A DNA stretch of 64,000 nt from Bradyrhizobium sp. AZCC 2176 (lineage in GTDB: Bacteria > Pseudomonadota > Alphaproteobacteria > Rhizobiales > Xanthobacteraceae), in the NCBI RefSeq assembly GCF_036924645.1, contig NZ_JAZHRX010000001.1, positions 6,165,501-6,229,500 of the forward strand, read 5' to 3'. Positions 26,776 to 35,249 of this stretch are shown piece by piece. Position numbers and translations under genes: made by a program. The notes under the pieces are model-generated. The model was not told the origin of the DNA. It did no database searches and saw only the letters and a list, made by a program, of their open reading frames with translations. How positions within the stretch are numbered: position 1 is the stretch's first letter; each line of letters opens with the position of its first letter.

Positions 26776-27432
26776 TTAGCCTTGTGGGGCTGCCGTGGTA
26801 GCCGGGGCACTCAGGACTGCTCCTCCGACCGAAACAGGTCCAAAAGGCTTTGACTGCCGAGCCATTTTTTTGCGCATTACCCGGGATAGCCGGTTGCGAG
26901 CGTGCCTTGTTGGAATGGACGAAGTCACTTCCGGGGTCATTGCATTTTTCAGCGAGTCGACCTTCGCCATCAGCGTGGAAATCTGAGCAGAGATCTTCTT
27001 CACGTCTTCATGTTCATCCGTGATCTGAGCGGATATTTTCTTCACGACGACCTGCTCATCCGCGACGCTCTGTCTTAGGGAAGCAAGCGCAATTGAATCC
27101 TGCTGAAGAAGCGCTGCGTTTTGCTGCAACAGCGAGCTGTTCTCTTGCAGAGCGGCAGCCTGTTGCTGCTCGGCCGACTGAGCATCCTTCGATGCGGCGC
27201 CGGCCAAATCGGCTATGAGATCGGAAACTTTCTGGTGCGGAATCAGATCGGCCAACATGCTGACATTCGGCAGGGCAAAATCGGAAGGGGTCATGGTATA
27301 GACGGCCGCAGCACTGTTTATTCCAAGCGCGATCACCGACAGCGCCAGGATCGATTTCCGGCTCGATTGCTTGCTCGGCGCCGTGGATTCAGGTTGTTCG
27401 CTTTGGCTCTGCTTTTCCGATGTGCTGGTCAC
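26776..27432 (-). CDS. Hypothetical membrane-anchored coiled-coil protein
   Basis: 218 residues. The GTG at 27432 is favoured because GAGG lies eight bases before it; a TTG two codons upstream is the alternative. The N-terminus is polar (Ser/Gln/Glu), then one helix near residues 27-47 (ILALSVIALGINSAAAVYT), then a long Gln/Ala/Val heptad region (LQQNAALLQQD, KKISAQITDEHEDVKKISAQ) and a basic, disordered tail. It probably crosses the inner membrane once with a periplasmic coiled coil. Function unknown. Confidence 0.65.
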   Translation of the reverse strand: MTSTSEKQSQSEQPESTAPSKQSSRKSILALSVIALGINSAAAVYTMTPSDFALPNVSMLADLIPHQKVSDLIADLAGAASKDAQSAEQQQAAALQENSSLLQQNAALLQQDSIALASLRQSVADEQVVVKKISAQITDEHEDVKKISAQISTLMAKVDSLKNAMTPEVTSSIPTRHARNRLSRVMRKKMARQSKPFGPVSVGGAVLSAPATTAAPQG

Positions 27433-27544
27433 GTGCAATACCTCAAATGAGTGAGCGAAAAGAAGCCGTCGCCGGATCGTCCCTCGCGACGGCTCCTTTA
27501 CGCGGCACCCAACTGGAACTGCCTGAGACTTTAGGCTGATCAGA

Positions 27545-27652
27545 TTAATTCGGCGTTAGCGCCTCGGTCGTCTGGCATGAGCCGCAAGCGGTTGCCGGCT
27601 GCGCTTCCGATGTGATGGGCGCAGGCGCAGCGACGTCCGGGACAACGCTCAT
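27545..27652 (-). CDS. Possible very small protein or gene remnant
   Basis: 35 codons beginning MSVVPDVAAPAP and ending CGSCQTTEALTPN. A CxxC motif and lack of low-complexity codons make it slightly better than chance. There is no good ribosome site and its start abuts a dispersed repeat (27671). It may be the tail of a gene cut by that repeat. Weak call. Confidence 0.2.
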   Translation of the reverse strand: MSVVPDVAAPAPITSEAQPATACGSCQTTEALTPN

Positions 27653-27670
27653 ACCGCCCCGGATTGCGTG

Positions 27671-27761
27671 GAGCCTGTCATCACTGTGCGAGCGCAATTG
27701 CGCTCGTCGCGGGGCGCGCATTCGCGCGACCCGTTGGCTCGATCCGGGCTACGCTCGCTAC
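27671..27761. repeat. Dispersed palindromic repeat, type A
   Basis: It contains GAGCGCAATTGCGCTC (a perfect palindrome), then GCGCGCATTCGCGCGACCCG and TTGGCTCGATCCGGGCTACG. The same modules recur at 32831, 37260, 42292 and 52521. On one strand it translates as PVIT(A/V/T)RAQLRSSRGAHSRD, creating spurious reading frames. Confidence 0.75.
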
Positions 27762-27864
27762 TTTGCATGGGGTTGTTTTCGCGATTTTGTGTCTGGGTCC
27801 TGGGGTGTACTGCGGAAGAGTATCTGCACCGGGGCTACGCTCCGCCACAACTCACTTCATCCTC

Positions 27865-28851
27865 TTACTTCGCCAGCCCGAGCGACTTCAGCGCCTTGCC
27901 GTTGTCCTCGTTGTCCGCCTTCATGAACTCCGCGAAGCCGGCCGAATCCAGATAGATCATGTCGAAGCCGCGCCGGTTCATGAACTCCTTGAACTCCGCG
28001 CTGTCCCAGACCTTCTTGATCGCGGTCTCGTACTGCGTGGCAATCTCCTTCGGCAGGCCCCTGGGCGCCGCAAAGCCACGCCACACACCCTTGTGCCACT
28101 TGTGACCCGTCGCCTCCTCGGTGGTCGGCACGTCAGGGAAGTTCGGCGCGCGGTTGGGCGAGAAGAACACGAGGCTGCGGATACGCCCCGCCTTGAGCAG
28201 CGCCTCGGCTTCCGGCATCGAGCACGCGACGAAGTCGACGCCGCCGGCCGCCAGATCGGTCAGCGCGGTCGCAGCGCCGGTGGACGGCACCCAGCGGATC
28301 GAGCCGGGCGAAACGCCGTCGGCCTGCATCAGGCCGGCGAGCGCGACATGCCAGCTTCCGCCCTGCCCCGTACCCGAGGCCACCACCTTGTTCGGGTTCG
28401 CCTTGATATGCGCGAACAGCTCCTTGACGTTCTTGTAGGGCGAGTCCGCCTTGACGTGAATCGCGGCGGGGTCCTGGTTGACCAGCGCGATCGGCGTATA
28501 CTTCTCCCAGGTGAGATCGGTGAGCCCCACCCAGTGCATCAGGTTGATCTCGAGCGTGATGAGACCGAACGTGTAGCCGTCCGGCGCGGCGGTGGCGATC
28601 GCCTGGTGGCCGACCACGCCCGAGCCGCCCGTGCGGTTCACGACGTTCACCGGCTGCTTGAGATCGCGCTCCAGCATGTGGGCGATCTGGCGCGCGACCG
28701 CGTCGGTGCCGCCGCCGGCGGCCCACGGCACGATCAGCGTGATCGGCCGCTCCGGGAAGGCCGCTTGCGCGTTTCCGGCACCGAGCAGGCTTGCGGCCGC
28801 AAGCGCCGCAAGCGCGAAATTTCTGACATGATTTCTCGCTTGGCGAAACAT
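27865..28851 (-). CDS. Tripartite tricarboxylate transporter substrate-binding protein (Bug/TctC family)
   Basis: 328 residues from ATG at 28851, with GGAGG nine bases upstream. The signal peptide runs to about residue 30 (LLGAGNAQA). Family motifs follow: ITLIVPWAAGGGTDAVARQI, the PDGYTFG loop, ASGTGQGGSWH, and a C-terminal GVWRGFAAPRGLPKEI. It binds a carboxylate in the periplasm. No tctA/tctB transporter genes are nearby, so it is an orphan receptor, as is common for Bug proteins. Confidence 0.92.
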   Translation of the reverse strand: MFRQARNHVRNFALAALAAASLLGAGNAQAAFPERPITLIVPWAAGGGTDAVARQIAHMLERDLKQPVNVVNRTGGSGVVGHQAIATAAPDGYTFGLITLEINLMHWVGLTDLTWEKYTPIALVNQDPAAIHVKADSPYKNVKELFAHIKANPNKVVASGTGQGGSWHVALAGLMQADGVSPGSIRWVPSTGAATALTDLAAGGVDFVACSMPEAEALLKAGRIRSLVFFSPNRAPNFPDVPTTEEATGHKWHKGVWRGFAAPRGLPKEIATQYETAIKKVWDSAEFKEFMNRRGFDMIYLDSAGFAEFMKADNEDNGKALKSLGLAK

Positions 28852-29082
28852 TCGCAAACCCTCCCGCCTTGCTTTTTATGCGTCGGGTGAGGCACCGCGA
28901 CGCCGCGCTTATGCGCTATTCGCCATTCGGGCGACGGAGGGCCAACATGTCAAGGGGAAGCAAGCCTGGCGCGGATTGGCATAGGGTAATCCGCCATCAG
29001 CGCCAGACAGTGCAGTACGCGGAATTTATCATCGGGCGCACAATCGCGCGACGCGTTGGCTCTTGCGCCCCGTTTGACCTGA
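28852..29082. other. Intergenic stretch with a decayed repeat
   Basis: No gene seen. Bases around 29035-29075 (GGGCGCACAATCGCGCGACG, then CGTTGGCTC) are a diverged copy of the dispersed repeat seen at 27671. Confidence 0.4.
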
Positions 29083-29442
29083 TCAGCCGCAATTCCAGAT
29101 CGGCCCGATCGGTGTCCGCGTCCAGCACGGGCCGAAGCTGCCGCCATTGTAGCGTCCGCCGTAAAAGCCGGGCCGGCCAAAATAGTGCCAGTCGCCATCA
29201 TACCCGTAGTAACGGGGGACCGGGTCAATATACCAATGGCGCCGGTCGCGGCGTGCCAAACGCCGCGTCGCGTCTTTCTGGGCGTAAAGTGGAAGGTTGT
29301 TGTTCAGCGGCTGATGGTAACCTGGCAGGAAGCCGTAGCCGTGCCAGCGCGCAGCCGGCCGCTTATGCACCGGCGCAGCCAGCGCGGCGACGGACAACAG
29401 GGACAGGAGGACAGCCGTCAACAGACACACAAGGCGGGACAT
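29083..29442 (-). CDS. Hypothetical exported protein
   Basis: 119 residues from ATG MSRLVCLLTAVLLSLLS; the open frame extends twelve codons further. A signal peptide ends near residue 23 (VAALAAP). The mature part is rich in Arg, Tyr, Pro and Gly, with a C-terminal GFYGGRYNGGSFGPCWTRTP and two cysteines. Similar short Tyr/Gly-rich secreted proteins are frequent in Bradyrhizobium, but no function is known. Confidence 0.65.
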   Translation of the reverse strand: MSRLVCLLTAVLLSLLSVAALAAPVHKRPAARWHGYGFLPGYHQPLNNNLPLYAQKDATRRLARRDRRHWYIDPVPRYYGYDGDWHYFGRPGFYGGRYNGGSFGPCWTRTPIGPIWNCG

Positions 29443-29537
29443 CTGCACACCATAGACAGTCCACTGTTGAGAGGCCATTCAAATCCAGGTGCAAAGCTCA
29501 CGCGCCTGTGCACCGGCGCCGCCAGCTCCGGCTTGCT

Positions 29538-30251
29538 CTACTGCCGTACACTGGACGCTTTGACCGCCCCCTTCTTCCACAGTCGAAATCCGCCCTCGAA
29601 CGCGTTGGTGTTGGCGCCGAGCCGGACCTTGCGCGGCAGCTTGTCGATCTTGTCGGCGTTTCCGCCGCCCAGCATGACGTAATCCGGCTCCAGCGCAGCG
29701 AGCAGACGCTTCAGGACGTCATCCACCGCGCGTTGCCATTTCTTCCTGCCAACGCGCTTGAGGGCCGCGGCGCCAACGCATTGCTCGAACGTCTTGCCGT
29801 TACGGTACGGCAGGTGAGCGAGCTCCATCGGTTCCAGAATGCCATCCACGATCATCGCGGAGCCAAGACCCGTCCCCAGGCCCAGAAACAGCATCCGGCC
29901 GCCCCGGTAGCTGCCGATCGCCTGCATCAGCGCATCGTTGACGACCTTGGTCGGGCGGCCGAAGGCCTTTTCGAAATTGAAACCGGCCCACCCCTGACCG
30001 AGATTGTGCGGCTCCGACAAGGGCCGGTTGTTGACCACGGGCCCCGGATATCCGATCGAGATGACGTCATAGGACCAGTCTTTCGTCAGCGCCTTGACCT
30101 TCCTTACCATCACTCTCGCGGAAAGGTCGGGACCGGACGCAAACGCGCGCCTGGTTCGCTCCCTGCTGGTCATGGCCTTGACGCGCGAACCACCGACGTC
30201 GATCACGAGGACCGTATGCCGCGATATCAGCTTGCCGGTTTTCTTCGCCAT
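29538..30251 (-). CDS. ROK family kinase, polyphosphate-glucokinase-like
   Basis: 237 residues from ATG MAKKTGKLIS. The phosphate-binding motif DVGGSRVKA is near residue 18. A sugar-site segment NDALMQAIGSYRGG and the LGLGTGLGSAMIVDG loop follow, then MLGGGNADKID. Length and motifs match bacterial polyphosphate/ATP glucokinases of the ROK superfamily. It would phosphorylate glucose with polyphosphate or ATP. No sugar operon is adjacent. A 98-base repeat lies about 75 bases upstream of the start. Confidence 0.82.
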   Translation of the reverse strand: MAKKTGKLISRHTVLVIDVGGSRVKAMTSRERTRRAFASGPDLSARVMVRKVKALTKDWSYDVISIGYPGPVVNNRPLSEPHNLGQGWAGFNFEKAFGRPTKVVNDALMQAIGSYRGGRMLFLGLGTGLGSAMIVDGILEPMELAHLPYRNGKTFEQCVGAAALKRVGRKKWQRAVDDVLKRLLAALEPDYVMLGGGNADKIDKLPRKVRLGANTNAFEGGFRLWKKGAVKASSVRQ

Positions 30252-30325
30252 GAATTCGCGGCTTGCACTGTAGGACGAGCACAACTGTACTCTGCCGAGG
30301 TAAAGAAGCAAACAGCACCACAGCC

Positions 30326-30424
30326 TTGTTCTCCATCCGACTCCATTTTGTTCGCAAGGAACGAATCGGAATCGCGCAAATCAGCGCGAGGCAATTCTTA
30401 ACGATGCGTTTGCTTCATGCTTGC
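30326..30424. repeat. Dispersed repeat of about 98 bases, type B (copy 1)
   Basis: It begins TTGTTCTCCATCCGACTCCA and includes TTTGTTCGCAAGGAACGAAT inside a TCCGA/TCGGA inverted frame. It matches 37327-37424 at roughly nine of every ten bases in the same orientation. It is followed by another palindrome with AGCCCGGATCAGCCAATAGG. Confidence 0.8.
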
Positions 30425-30475
30425 GCAGCAAGTAGCCCGGATCAGCCAATAGGTCGCGCGAATGCGCCCGTTGGC

Positions 30476-30784
30476 TCATCCGGCCTGCGCTCGCTGTTCT
30501 TGCAGGATCGGTGAACCGAGTTCATCGAAACGAAAGAGCTGAAAGATCCGCTGGCCGTTGAAGTCGAGGATCCTCAAATCATCAGTCTCGTGCAGATTGC
30601 TTTCGACGGCTTGAAAATGTCCGCCGTAGCGCTGCCTGGCAAGTGACAATGGAACCTCAAACGCGACGAACTTGCCGATGCCTTTTTGCCTGAGCACCTC
30701 AAGAAGCTTCTGATCGGTTAAGGACTCGTGCGATGTGAGAATGAGCAGCGGACCGCTCGCCGTGAGCAGCAAAAGCGATTTCAT
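30476..30784 (-). CDS. Hypothetical small protein
   Basis: 102 residues from ATG MKSLLLLTAS, with AAGGAG eight bases upstream; the longer open frame is rejected. It has a hydrophobic start (LLLLTASGPLLILTSH) followed by a compact alpha/beta sequence (KLLEVLRQKGIGKFVAFEVP and LDFNGQRIFQLFRF). No family recognised. Its C-terminal codons overlap a dispersed palindrome, so the 3' end may be repeat-derived. Confidence 0.6.
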   Translation of the reverse strand: MKSLLLLTASGPLLILTSHESLTDQKLLEVLRQKGIGKFVAFEVPLSLARQRYGGHFQAVESNLHETDDLRILDFNGQRIFQLFRFDELGSPILQEQRAQAG

Positions 30785-30866
30785 CGGATACTCCTTCGCG
30801 GGTTGGGCTGGACTCACCCGTCCTATGCAGATTAGCGCGCAGGACGGATCAGCAAGTAGTCCGAGC

Positions 30867-30896
30867 AAAAAAAGCCCGGCTCAAGGCCGGGCTTTT
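30867..30896 (-). terminator. Bidirectional-looking terminator after the SH3 gene
   Basis: AAAAGCCCGGC, CTTGAG loop region, GCCGGGCTTTT on the minus strand, with a seven-T run. It lies four bases past the SH3 protein stop codon. The plus strand also ends in TTTT. Confidence 0.8.
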
Positions 30897-30899
30897 CGT

Positions 30900-31928
30900 T
30901 CATTGGCGCTGACCGTGGCCTCCGCCGCCGCCCGGTGCTCCGCCACCACCGCGCGGGGCGGCGTTGATGTGCGGTGCGCCGCCGCCCTGCGGCATCGCGG
31001 GCGCTGCTGCGCGCGGGGCGGCCGGGGCCGGCATCTGCGCGCGTGCGCTCGCCGGCGGGCCACCGCCGCCGCGCGCTGCATTGGGCTGCGTCATGTGGGG
31101 CGTGCCACGCTCGATCCGCGGCGCAGCCGCACGCGGTTCGTCATGACCGCGGGCCATGACCGGCGGCGTCTGCGTGCGGGTGCGACCCATCGGCTGCTCG
31201 CGCACGGCCGCTTTTGCATTCCCTCTTGCGTTCTCACGCGTCATCCGCGCGTTCTCGCGCGTCATGCGGGACTGGACCGCCGCACGTTCGCGCACCTCTC
31301 GCGCGCTGCGCGTGGCGAGGTCTCTCTCCCGCGTCACGCGCTCCGTCACACCGGCGCGGGTCCGATCCCGCGTCCGCTCCTCGACACGGGCACGCGACCT
31401 CTCCTCGACACCGAAACGCTCCGTTGCACGCGTCCTTGCCTCAGGCAGCGCAGCATCGCGCGCTGCCGCCGCGCGGCCGATCCGGGCCGCCGAGCGGTCG
31501 ATCGTCAACCGCGTCGCGAAACGCTCATGCGATTGCCAGTAGCCGCTCCAGTGGGCGCGGCGGTGATACCAGGGACGTCCCGCATAATAGCTCGACCAGT
31601 ACGAGGTCAGCACGAACGGCACGACGGGAACGTCGATCTCGTCGACATAGTCGGGCAGATAGACGTAGCGGTTGCGGTAGAGATATTCGAGATATCGCGA
31701 CGATACCCAGCCACGATCATCCGACCAACTCACATCGCACCAGGCCTTGCCTCTGAAGCACCCGTGGATGTTGACACGGGCGCCGCCGGGAATGCGGTCG
31801 ACCGTCGGAAAGCCTTCACCGGGCCCTGCCTTGAGGCTGACCGTGGTGGTGACGATGCCCGGCGCCGCCAATGCGGCGGTCGGCATCAGCAGCATGGCTG
31901 CTGCGATAAACAATCCTTTTAATTTCAT
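30900..31928 (-). CDS. Exported SH3-domain protein with Arg-rich and Gly/Pro-rich tail
   Basis: 342 residues. A signal peptide ends near ALAAP (residue 22). Residues about 24-85 are a bacterial SH3 domain (VSLKAGPGEGFPTVDRIPGG, then WCDVSWSDDRGWVSSRYLEY). A Tyr-rich linker follows, then about 120 residues of Arg/Glu/Ala/Thr helix (ERTRDRTRAGVTERVTRERD), and a Gly/Pro/Ala tail. The SH3 part suggests peptidoglycan contact. A GGAGGAA ribosome site and a perfect EcfG-type promoter (31955-31979) lie upstream, so general-stress control is likely. Confidence 0.82.
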   Translation of the reverse strand: MKLKGLFIAAAMLLMPTAALAAPGIVTTTVSLKAGPGEGFPTVDRIPGGARVNIHGCFRGKAWCDVSWSDDRGWVSSRYLEYLYRNRYVYLPDYVDEIDVPVVPFVLTSYWSSYYAGRPWYHRRAHWSGYWQSHERFATRLTIDRSAARIGRAAAARDAALPEARTRATERFGVEERSRARVEERTRDRTRAGVTERVTRERDLATRSAREVRERAAVQSRMTRENARMTRENARGNAKAAVREQPMGRTRTQTPPVMARGHDEPRAAAPRIERGTPHMTQPNAARGGGGPPASARAQMPAPAAPRAAAPAMPQGGGAPHINAAPRGGGGAPGGGGGHGQRQ

Positions 31929-31954
31929 GGCGAGTTCCTCCTCATAAGTTATGG

Positions 31955-31979
31955 AACGCCGCAGCGAAACAGGCGTTCC
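31955..31979 (-). promoter_or_regulatory. EcfG-type general-stress promoter
   Basis: Reading the minus strand, GGAAC, 16 bases, CGTT matches the consensus of the alphaproteobacterial EcfG sigma factor exactly. It lies 27 bases upstream of the SH3 protein start at 31928, with room for a short leader and the GGAGGAA site. Confidence 0.75.
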
Positions 31980-32091
31980 CTAATGGAGTGGTCGCGTTAA
32001 CCAAAGGGTGCAGGCGTCTCGCAGGTGCGAGACGCCTCGCTTTTGTCGCTGGGCGCGCATTCGCGCGACCATTGGCTCACCCCGTTACTCG

Positions 32092-32277
32092 CTATTGAAT
32101 GTGCTGCTGCTGAGCATCGCGGCGAACCTGTTCCTGCACCTGCTTGAAGGTCGGCAATGCCGGGTTCGGCTGCACCGGGGAAACCTTGACCGTTACGGCG
32201 TTTGGACTGTTCAGGAACCATGACGCCGCGACGGCAGCAATAAGTATGGCCACAGCGATGGCAGCAATTCCCTTCAT
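32092..32277 (-). CDS. Small membrane-anchored protein
   Basis: 61 residues. A hydrophobic helix MKGIAAIAVAILIAAVAASW is followed by a polar stretch (NPALPTFKQVQEQVRRDAQQ). It is probably a single-pass or lipoprotein-like periplasmic microprotein. It lies 31 bases downstream of the next membrane protein gene in the same direction. Family unknown. Confidence 0.55.
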   Translation of the reverse strand: MKGIAAIAVAILIAAVAASWFLNSPNAVTVKVSPVQPNPALPTFKQVQEQVRRDAQQQHIQ

Positions 32278-32308
32278 CGCGCGTCTCCCGGAAAATCTGT
32301 TTGCGGAA

Positions 32309-32887
32309 CTAGCTGGAGAGGATCACGCTGTGCTGACGTCGCGACGGATGATCGGCGCCGACCAATGCTTGCGGGTCGGTTGCAATCACGACTTCCGGCA
32401 ACGGCACCGGCTCGATACCGGCAAAGCGACGGTAGAGCGCACCCATGATCGCGCCGTTGACGACTGCAATCGCAAGGAACAGAAACATCGTATGGACGGC
32501 CAATAGCGGCGTCAGCAGCACGACACCCCCGGCCACGAGGCTTCCAATCGCTGCATACTCGCCGCCCCTGCCGCGGTTAAGCGCCCTGGCGATATGGTGG
32601 GCGGCAAGCATGAGAATAGCCGATGGCACGCTGGTGCCGATCAGGGCTGTCAGAAATATCTGCGCCGGAAGCGCGGCAGCGAAAATCGCACCGGGACCTT
32701 CCGCTCCCGCCATTCCGCCGAAAATGACCATAAACATAAACACCAGCACGGCTGAAAGGGCCGCTGGCGCCGTTGCCGCGATGGCAATAGCGCCCACCGA
32801 GGTGCGAACGCGGACGGGACCATCGCCCAGCGACGAGCGCAATTGCGCTCGCGCAGTGATGACAGGCTCCGCGACATCCGCGACCAC
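32309..32887 (-). CDS. Hypothetical membrane protein whose 5' end overlaps a dispersed repeat
   Basis: Up to 192 residues, with four to five membrane helices in the middle (AALSAVLVFMFMVIFGGMAG, SAILMLAAHHIARAL, and further segments). The first 27 codons of the open frame read through dispersed repeat A (EPVITARAQLRSS), so the true start is uncertain and may be the GTG near 32807. The repeat may have replaced the original start region. Family not recognised. Confidence 0.5.
   Translation of the reverse strand: MVADVAEPVITARAQLRSSLGDGPVRVRTSVGAIAIAATAPAALSAVLVFMFMVIFGGMAGAEGPGAIFAAALPAQIFLTALIGTSVPSAILMLAAHHIARALNRGRGGEYAAIGSLVAGGVVLLTPLLAVHTMFLFLAIAVVNGAIMGALYRRFAGIEPVPLPEVVIATDPQALVGADHPSRRQHSVILSS
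32831..32869. repeat. Dispersed palindromic repeat, type A (inverted copy)
   Basis: CGACGAGCGCAATTGCGCTC followed by GCGCAGTGATGACAGGCTC is the reverse complement of the 27671 element. It lies in the 5' end of the membrane protein frame. A related partial copy (GGGCGCGCATTCGCGCGACC) is at 32051-32070. Confidence 0.7.
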
Positions 32888-32964
32888 TTTAACCCGGATA
32901 TCGCTTGGCTCATCCGGGCCACCAGCTAGCTAAAAATCGACGACCTTCCTCACCCCAGCCAACA

Positions 32965-33933
32965 TCATTCCATCATCGGCCGGCCGATCCAAAGCCGGTT
33001 GAGCCAGCGCACGGCCAGGTCCGGTTGCTTGTCGCCTTGCAGGCGTGCCAGCGCCTCCTGATAAGGACCCACTGCGCGCAGACGCATGGGAAGGCGGGGA
33101 TAGATGCGCCGGATCCACGCCAGCGCCCGGTCCATGCTGCGCTGCTCGCGTTCGCCGAACTCAAATCCGAATTCCTGGGCCAAACGCTCCGGCAGCAAAT
33201 GGGCCGTCAGCGCGCGATACCATCTGGGTACGCGCAGTCCTGTGGCGGAGCCCGAAAAGATCTGCTCCGCAATGTCGCGGGCGGCAGGACTGACCGCGAG
33301 GCTATCCGAGTGCGACATCGCTTCCGTGTAGGCTGCGAACGACGTCCAGTCCGCAGGCAGGTCGACCGCGCGAACGCCGAATAGCGCCGCGTACAGCTTC
33401 GCCTCGGCCCAGTATTGTTCGCGCTCGCTGTTGGTGAGTGCAGGCAAGACAAGGTCATGCGTCTGCCAGGCGGTCTCCACCAGCGTGGCGTGAACCCAGC
33501 GTAGCGCCGAAACCTCATTGGCGCTGTAAGCCGAACCGGCTTCGAAGCGGCCTGCTGCCTGTGGCAACGTTCCGGTGATCACGGCGTGGCGGCGATGCAG
33601 CCGGCGGCTTGCGGCCAGCGCCTGATCGAGCGAGCCGAACACCATCGTGAACGTGATGTTGAATGTCCGGTGAAACCGGCCGACGGGATCGGCAAAGGTC
33701 CGGGAATGCTCCGATATGGCGGCGGCGACCCAGGGGTGCGCCAACTGCAGCAACAGCGCCCGCCCGGCGCCAAGGAAAACCGCCGCCTCGCGGTCGACCC
33801 GCCACGTCAAGGACTCCGGGCCAAAGATTCCCGCGATGGGTCCGGCCGCCGCCGCGCGAACGGCATCGAGACTGTTTTCAAAATCATCTGCGGACAACAA
33901 CAACGGCGCGTCCTCAAGCGGGCCTGCCCTCAC
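32965..33933 (-). CDS. Oxygenase MpaB-family (DUF2236) protein
   Basis: 322 residues from GTG at 33933, whose GTGA overlaps the stop of the upstream Bug-type gene, with GGAGG just before. The DUF2236 pattern is visible: TWRVDREAAVFLGAGRALLL near residue 45, HPWVAAAISEHSRT, and HATLVETAW later. MpaB and latex-clearing relatives are heme or iron oxygenases; substrate unknown here. The overlapping start implies translational coupling to the binding protein. Confidence 0.85.
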   Translation of the reverse strand: MRAGPLEDAPLLLSADDFENSLDAVRAAAAGPIAGIFGPESLTWRVDREAAVFLGAGRALLLQLAHPWVAAAISEHSRTFADPVGRFHRTFNITFTMVFGSLDQALAASRRLHRRHAVITGTLPQAAGRFEAGSAYSANEVSALRWVHATLVETAWQTHDLVLPALTNSEREQYWAEAKLYAALFGVRAVDLPADWTSFAAYTEAMSHSDSLAVSPAARDIAEQIFSGSATGLRVPRWYRALTAHLLPERLAQEFGFEFGEREQRSMDRALAWIRRIYPRLPMRLRAVGPYQEALARLQGDKQPDLAVRWLNRLWIGRPMME

Positions 33934-34928
33934 CCGCCCTCCGGCTTGATTCCGGCCGCCTTCATGATCGGCAGCAACCGAGCTTCTTCGCTGTCGCGAT
34001 AGGCTGATATCTCCTGCGGCGTGGTCGGCCAAGCGGTGGCGCCGAGGTCGGCGTAGCGCTGTTTCAACCAGGGATCGCTGAGCGCCTTCACGACGAGTGC
34101 GTTGATTTGCGCCACGAGGTCGGCGGGCATGTTCGCGGGGCCGACCAGGCCGGCCCATGAGGTGATCTCGTAGCCGGGCAACAGTTCTGCCATCGCGGGC
34201 ACGTCGGGAAGCTCCGCCAGCCGCTTCTTCGCGGTGACCGCGACCGGCCTGATCGCGCCCGAGCGCACGCTCGGCAGCGAGCCCGGCAGATTGTCGAACA
34301 ACAGATCGACATTGCCGCCGAGCAGGTCGTTCAGCGCCGGCGCCGCGCCGCGATAGGGCACGTGACGGACCTGGACGCCGGCCATGCTGTTCATCATCTC
34401 ACCGGAGAGATGCAGCGTGGTGCCGAAGCCGGCGGAGGCATAGGTGTATTTGCCCGGCTCCTTCTTGAATGCCGCGAGCAACTCCTTCAGGTCCGCGGAG
34501 AACAGGTCCTTCTTCGCGGTCAAAATGTTCGGCAATTGCCACATGCCGGAGATGAAGGTGAAATCCTCGCGCGGATGATACGGCAGCTTGGCGTAGCTGC
34601 CGATCGCCAGCACGTTGGAGGCGATGCCGCCGAGCCCGACCGTATAGCCGTCCGGCGGTGACTTCACGATCGCATCCGCGCCCAGCACGCCGCCGGCGCC
34701 AGCCTTGTTCTCGACCACGAAGGTTTGCCCGGAAAGTTCGCTCATCTTCTGGCAGATCAGGCGCGAGAGCGTGTCGGTGGCGCCGCCAGCCGGAAAGCCG
34801 TTGACGTAGCGCACCTGGCGGATCGGCCAGCTCTCTCCGGCGCGCCCCACACGCGGCGCCAGCCAGGACGCGGCAACGAAAGAGCCAATGGTCGCGAGCG
34901 CGCGACGGCGGTTCACGGACGACGGCAT
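33930..34928 (-). CDS. Tripartite tricarboxylate transporter substrate-binding protein (Bug/TctC family)
   Basis: 332 residues with a GGGAGG ribosome site. The N-terminus NRRRALATIGSFVAASW is a Tat-like or Sec signal. Bug motifs follow: VRYVNGFPAGGATDTLSRLI, ENKAGAGGVLGADAI, PPDGYTVGLGG, and AGLVGPANMPADLVAQIN. It binds a carboxylate or similar small molecule in the periplasm. It is translationally coupled to the MpaB-like protein, so its ligand may be the substrate or product of that enzyme (inference). No tctA/tctB nearby. Confidence 0.92.
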   Translation of the reverse strand: MPSSVNRRRALATIGSFVAASWLAPRVGRAGESWPIRQVRYVNGFPAGGATDTLSRLICQKMSELSGQTFVVENKAGAGGVLGADAIVKSPPDGYTVGLGGIASNVLAIGSYAKLPYHPREDFTFISGMWQLPNILTAKKDLFSADLKELLAAFKKEPGKYTYASAGFGTTLHLSGEMMNSMAGVQVRHVPYRGAAPALNDLLGGNVDLLFDNLPGSLPSVRSGAIRPVAVTAKKRLAELPDVPAMAELLPGYEITSWAGLVGPANMPADLVAQINALVVKALSDPWLKQRYADLGATAWPTTPQEISAYRDSEEARLLPIMKAAGIKPEGG

Positions 34929-35249
34929 CAGTGTCCTCCCCTTTCAAAGGCCGTGTGCCGCGCTGCAGCTTTTCGCTGTTCTTCTCCCCGGGCTGCGATC
35001 GGCGTGACGGAACGATCTGCCGGTCAGAGGGAGGGCGCGTTCGGCTGGCTTCAGCTTAAGGGCTGCGGGCTATGCTGCAAAGCCCGCATTTCGCAACAAA
35101 AGGTCCCGCGCGCTCCTCACCTGCTCTCTGGCGCCTGATGATTTCAAGTCGAAGACATGCGGCTTCGCCGTTGTCGCTGGAGATGCGAGCGAAGCGAGCC
35201 TCGACGAACGCGCTGCGCGGGCCGTGTCCTTTTTCCTTTGATCCCGCCC
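34929..35249. other. Intergenic stretch without a gene
   Basis: No credible reading frame. Short inverted pairs such as GCTGCGGGCTATGCTGC and GAGATGCGAGCGAAGCGAGC (a fragment seen elsewhere in Bradyrhizobium repeats) are present. Confidence 0.35.

Noticed and set aside
27664..28890. A 408-residue plus-strand frame
   Set aside because: Shadow of the Bug-family gene on the other strand, starting inside a dispersed repeat.
28869..30401. A 510-residue plus-strand frame
   Set aside because: It runs opposite the exported protein and the ROK kinase and across repeats; no protein-like domains.
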